A stretch of 7,378 bases of DNA from an uncultured Ruminococcus sp. (GTDB lineage: Bacteria > Bacillota > Clostridia > Oscillospirales > Ruminococcaceae): NCBI GenBank assembly GCA_946544695.1, contig CAMNMO010000135.1, forward strand, positions 1-7,378, in the 5' to 3' direction. The notes beneath the pieces are model-generated. The model was not told where the DNA came from. It saw only the letters and a list, made by a program, of their open reading frames with translations, and did no database searches. Made by a program: the position numbers and the translations under genes. Positions 4,713-7,378 of the stretch are shown piece after piece. How positions within the stretch are numbered: position 1 is the first letter of the stretch; each line of letters begins with the position of its first letter.

Positions 4713-6710
4713 TTGGATAACGATAATATCAAAGAGATCAAGGAAGTCGAGATCGAAGATACCGAGTCTATCTCGCAGATCGACAAAAGCAACAACTACG
4801 ACGAAAACCAGATAGAGGTACTGGAAGGTCTGGAGCCTGTAAGGGTAAGACCCGGTATGTACATTGGTTCAACAGGTCCTAAGGGTCTGCACCACCTGGT
4901 ATATGAGATCGTGGATAATGCCATTGATGAAGCTCTGGCAGGATACTGCACCGAGATAATCGTCGATATTCTTCCGGGTGACGTTATCAGAGTTGTGGAT
5001 AACGGCCGTGGTATACCGACAGGTATACACCCGAAGGAAGGAATTTCTGCGGCTACTGTCGTTTATACCGTGCTGCATGCGGGCGGTAAGTTCGGCGGCG
5101 GCGGCGGATATAAGGTGGCAGGCGGTCTGCACGGCGTTGGTGCATCTGTCGTTAACGCTCTGTCTGAATATCTCGAGCTTACTGTCTATGATGGCACTCA
5201 CATACACTTCCAGCGCTTTGACAGGGGTCAGTACAGCGAACCTCTGAAAATCATAGGAGATACCGACAGAACAGGTACTGAGGTCAAGTTCAAGCCCGAC
5301 CCCGAGATATTCCAGGAGACCACTACCTTTGATTATGAGGTGCTGCTGAAAAGACTGCGTGAGCAGGCTTTCCTCAATGCGGGCATAAAGATAGTATTCT
5401 CAGACCTGAGAGATGCTGAAAAGCCTGTCAGCGAAGTGCTGCACTATGAAGGCGGTATTCGTCAGTTCGTTGAACATATACACAAGACAAGAGGTGTTGA
5501 GCCGCTTTCCGAAGATGTTATATACATCAACGGCGTTGAGGACGATATGTTCGCAGAGATAGCTATGCAGTATAACGACACATATAACGAGATAATACTT
5601 TCGTTTGCAAATAATATACATACGCCCGACGGCGGTTCGCATGAAATGGCTTTCAAGAGTGCGCTGACAAAGATACTCAATGATTACGGCAAAGCTCATA
5701 ATCTCATAAAGGACAATGACGACGCACTGATGGGCGAGGACTGCCGTGAAGGTCTGACTGCCATAGTTTCGGTAAAGCTGACTAACTGTGAGTTTGAAGG
5801 ACAGACAAAGGGCAGACTGGGAAATCCCGAGGTAAGACCTTTCGTTGATAAGATGCTCAAGGAAAAGCTGAGAAATTACCTTGAGGAAAACCCCGCTGTG
5901 GCAAAGGCTATCTTCGATAAGTCATTGCAGGCACAGAAGGCAAGAGAAGCCGCTAAGAGGGCAAGAGAACTTACAAGAAGAAAATCGGTGCTGGAATCTG
6001 CATCACTTCCAGGTAAACTTGCTGACTGCTCTGAAAGAGATATGACCATGACCGAGATATACATCGTCGAGGGAGATTCTGCGGGCGGTTCTGCAAAGGA
6101 AGGCAGAGACAGACGCTATCAGGCTATACTCCCCCTCTGGGGCAAGATGCTGAACGTTGAAAAGGCACGTATCGACAGGGTTTACGGCAATGATAAGCTT
6201 ATGCCTGTGGTAACGGCGCTGGGAACTTCCATCGGTGAGGATTTCGACCTGAGCAAGCTGAGATACGGCAAGGTCATCATCATGGCGGATGCCGATGTGG
6301 ACGGCTCGCATATCAGAACTCTGCTGCTCACATTCTTCTTCAGATTCATGAGACCGCTCATCGAGCATGAACATGTATATCTGGCTCAGCCTCCCCTTTT
6401 CAAAGTCGAGAGAAACAAGAAGGTAAGATATGCCTTCACAGATGAAGAAAGAGATAAATACATCGCAGAGCTTTCCGAAAACGGCAAGCTGAAAGTTGCG
6501 GTGCAGAGATATAAGGGTCTTGGTGAGATGGACCCCGAACAGCTTTGGGAAACAACTATGGATCCCGAGCGCAGAACAATGATAAAGGTAACAATGGAAG
6601 ATGCTGTCAAGGCAGATGAGATATTCACCATACTCATGGGCGACAAGGTAGGTCCACGTAAGGAATTTATCGAGAAGAACGCAGAGTATGTGAAGAATCT
6701 GGACGTATGA
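4713..6710 (+). CDS. gyrB: DNA gyrase subunit B
   Basis: This 665-residue ATPase subunit of gyrase works with GyrA (not in the window) to introduce negative supercoils. GHKL ATPase motifs are visible: YEIVDNAIDEA with catalytic Glu65 and Mg-binding Asn69, VVDNGRGIP with Asp96, and the lid HAGGKFGGGGGYKVAGGLHGVG at about 122-143. The transducer domain follows. The TOPRIM domain has IVEGDSAGG (Glu453, about 451-459) and the acidic triad DADVDG (Asp526, Asp528, Asp530). The C-terminal segment QRYKGLGEMDPEQLW (598-612) completes the family pattern. It starts at TTG with the Shine-Dalgarno at 4698-4704. About 28 acidic residues precede the usual family start at YDENQIEVLEGLE. The length is typical of GyrB forms lacking the extra domain of enterobacteria. 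ParE is an alternative, but position next to recF and remB favours GyrB. Confidence 0.96.
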   Translation: MDNDNIKEIKEVEIEDTESISQIDKSNNYDENQIEVLEGLEPVRVRPGMYIGSTGPKGLHHLVYEIVDNAIDEALAGYCTEIIVDILPGDVIRVVDNGRGIPTGIHPKEGISAATVVYTVLHAGGKFGGGGGYKVAGGLHGVGASVVNALSEYLELTVYDGTHIHFQRFDRGQYSEPLKIIGDTDRTGTEVKFKPDPEIFQETTTFDYEVLLKRLREQAFLNAGIKIVFSDLRDAEKPVSEVLHYEGGIRQFVEHIHKTRGVEPLSEDVIYINGVEDDMFAEIAMQYNDTYNEIILSFANNIHTPDGGSHEMAFKSALTKILNDYGKAHNLIKDNDDALMGEDCREGLTAIVSVKLTNCEFEGQTKGRLGNPEVRPFVDKMLKEKLRNYLEENPAVAKAIFDKSLQAQKAREAAKRARELTRRKSVLESASLPGKLADCSERDMTMTEIYIVEGDSAGGSAKEGRDRRYQAILPLWGKMLNVEKARIDRVYGNDKLMPVVTALGTSIGEDFDLSKLRYGKVIIMADADVDGSHIRTLLLTFFFRFMRPLIEHEHVYLAQPPLFKVERNKKVRYAFTDEERDKYIAELSENGKLKVAVQRYKGLGEMDPEQLWETTMDPERRTMIKVTMEDAVKADEIFTILMGDKVGPRKEFIEKNAEYVKNLDV

Positions 6711-6752
6711 TCCTGAAAAGTCAGTATAAGACAGCTTTGTGAGGAGCATAAC

Positions 6753-7378
6753 ATGGAAATAGATATTTCTCAGAACGGCGGAAGCATTGATGAGGCAGAG
6801 GAAAAGGTCGAAAAGTTCTATGAGCGTGAACTGCTTGATAAGGACGATGATGACGACGCACCCGAAAAGGAGTTCGTGCCGACAGGCGACCCCATTATAT
6901 CCTTTGACTACAATGTTAAAAACGAAGAGGAAGAAGAAGCATTCACCGTTTTTCAGAAAAAGTATGTTTATAAGCGCAACTGGATAGTTACGGGGCTTTT
7001 CTCGGTGGTGGCACTGATGTTTGTTTTATCCATCGTGAAAAATCCTTCGGGTTATCTCAACTGGGTGCTGTGCTTTGTGTGCCTTGTGATGATATTCACC
7101 ACCTGGTTCAACACCTTCCGTGTGAAAAAATATCTTATGAAAGCACTGGCTTCCCTTGAGGACGACAAGTATAAGTTCAGCCTGTATGATGACTGTTTCA
7201 AAATAGAGACTGTTTTCACCGATGAGGAAATGGCAGCTGAGGACTTTGTACCCGTCAAGCCGAGGATAGTCAGGTTTGAAGATATCTCACTGAACATTGT
7301 TGAAAATCCGAGAATGTTCATAATAATCCTGCGCAAAGAGACCATATATGTGCTCTCAAAGCGTGTAATATCCGAAAA
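6753..7378 (+). CDS. Two-helix membrane protein, possibly YcxB-like (3' end beyond window)
   Basis: This open frame of 208 codons plus two bases continues past the right edge. ATG 6753 has GAGGAG (6741-6746) at 6 nt, 42 nt after the gyrB stop, so it may be read with gyrB. Residues 1-70 are hydrophilic and very acidic (runs of Asp at 31-35 and Glu at 58-62), probably a flexible cytoplasmic head. Two membrane helices follow at about 77-95 and 102-120, closely spaced as a hairpin, with a basic FRVKKYLMK after the second. Residues 138-208 form a predicted beta-rich domain (YKFSLYDDCFKIET, RIVRFEDISLNIVENP, MFIIILRKETIYVLSKR). Helix hairpin plus such a domain recalls the YcxB-type family, but I could not confirm this. 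No enzyme motif was seen. Confidence 0.8.
   Translation, partial: MEIDISQNGGSIDEAEEKVEKFYERELLDKDDDDDAPEKEFVPTGDPIISFDYNVKNEEEEEAFTVFQKKYVYKRNWIVTGLFSVVALMFVLSIVKNPSGYLNWVLCFVCLVMIFTTWFNTFRVKKYLMKALASLEDDKYKFSLYDDCFKIETVFTDEEMAAEDFVPVKPRIVRFEDISLNIVENPRMFIIILRKETIYVLSKRVISE

Noticed and set aside
6121..6170. PLWGKMLN in GyrB instead of the PLRGKILN of many bacteria (possible resistance change)
   Set aside because: From memory, tryptophan at this place is common in Clostridia GyrB proteins, so it is more likely lineage-typical than a resistance mutation.
6003..6749. 248-codon open frame on the minus strand
   Set aside because: It is antisense to the conserved TOPRIM part of gyrB, with no domain seen and no ribosome site supporting it.
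6711..6752. Terminator after gyrB
   Set aside because: No stem followed by a T-run is visible in the 42-nt gap.

Overview
The window is the replication-origin-proximal housekeeping locus of a low- to mid-GC Firmicute. Every gene lies on the + strand, in the order (dnaA presumably just off the left edge) - dnaN - yaaA (S4 domain) - recF - two small paralogous genes of unknown function - remB/DUF370 - a membrane protein of unknown function - gyrB - a membrane protein cut by the right edge. The frame dnaN-yaaA-recF-remB-gyrB is the classic Bacillus/Clostridia order. Heavy use of ATA for isoleucine, the small zinc-ribbon-like proteins and the style of the GyrB sequence suggest a Clostridia member, most likely a Ruminococcus-like Oscillospiraceae. 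This taxonomic guess is inference, not proof.

Bases 1-152 are AT-rich and hold no convincing gene. They look like the dnaA-dnaN spacer. They contain a GC cluster followed by three TAA triplets, next to a degenerate DnaA-box-like sequence. This resembles the DnaA-box/GC/DnaA-trio unwinding element known from Bacillus. The same stretch has a perfect 10-bp inverted repeat and a second DnaA-box-like site. Bases 153-4623 carry seven genes with gaps of at most about 25 nt or a 4-nt overlap, probably one operon. The clamp (dnaN), the S4 RNA-binding protein and the gap-repair ATPase (recF) are followed by a lineage-specific insert: a tandem pair of roughly 125-residue proteins with a shared N-terminal Cys/His motif. 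The motif is intact in the first and has lost a cysteine in the second, which has gained two membrane segments. Then come the DUF370/RemB regulator and a six-helix membrane protein translationally coupled to it.

An 89-nt spacer (4624-4712) precedes gyrB. It has a candidate extended -10 promoter element, some mutually exclusive short stems and a strong Shine-Dalgarno ahead of a TTG start. GyrB is complete, with all ATPase and TOPRIM motifs and a short acidic N-terminal extension. After 42 nt a further gene begins: an acidic cytoplasmic head, two membrane helices and a C-terminal domain that resembles YcxB-type proteins. It runs off the end.

No CRISPR array, tRNA, rRNA, insertion sequence or convincing intrinsic terminator was seen. 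The most interesting points are the putative origin unwinding element, the diverging tandem paralogs and orphan membrane genes inserted in an otherwise strongly conserved operon, and two perfect DnaA-box 9-mers lying inside coding sequence.
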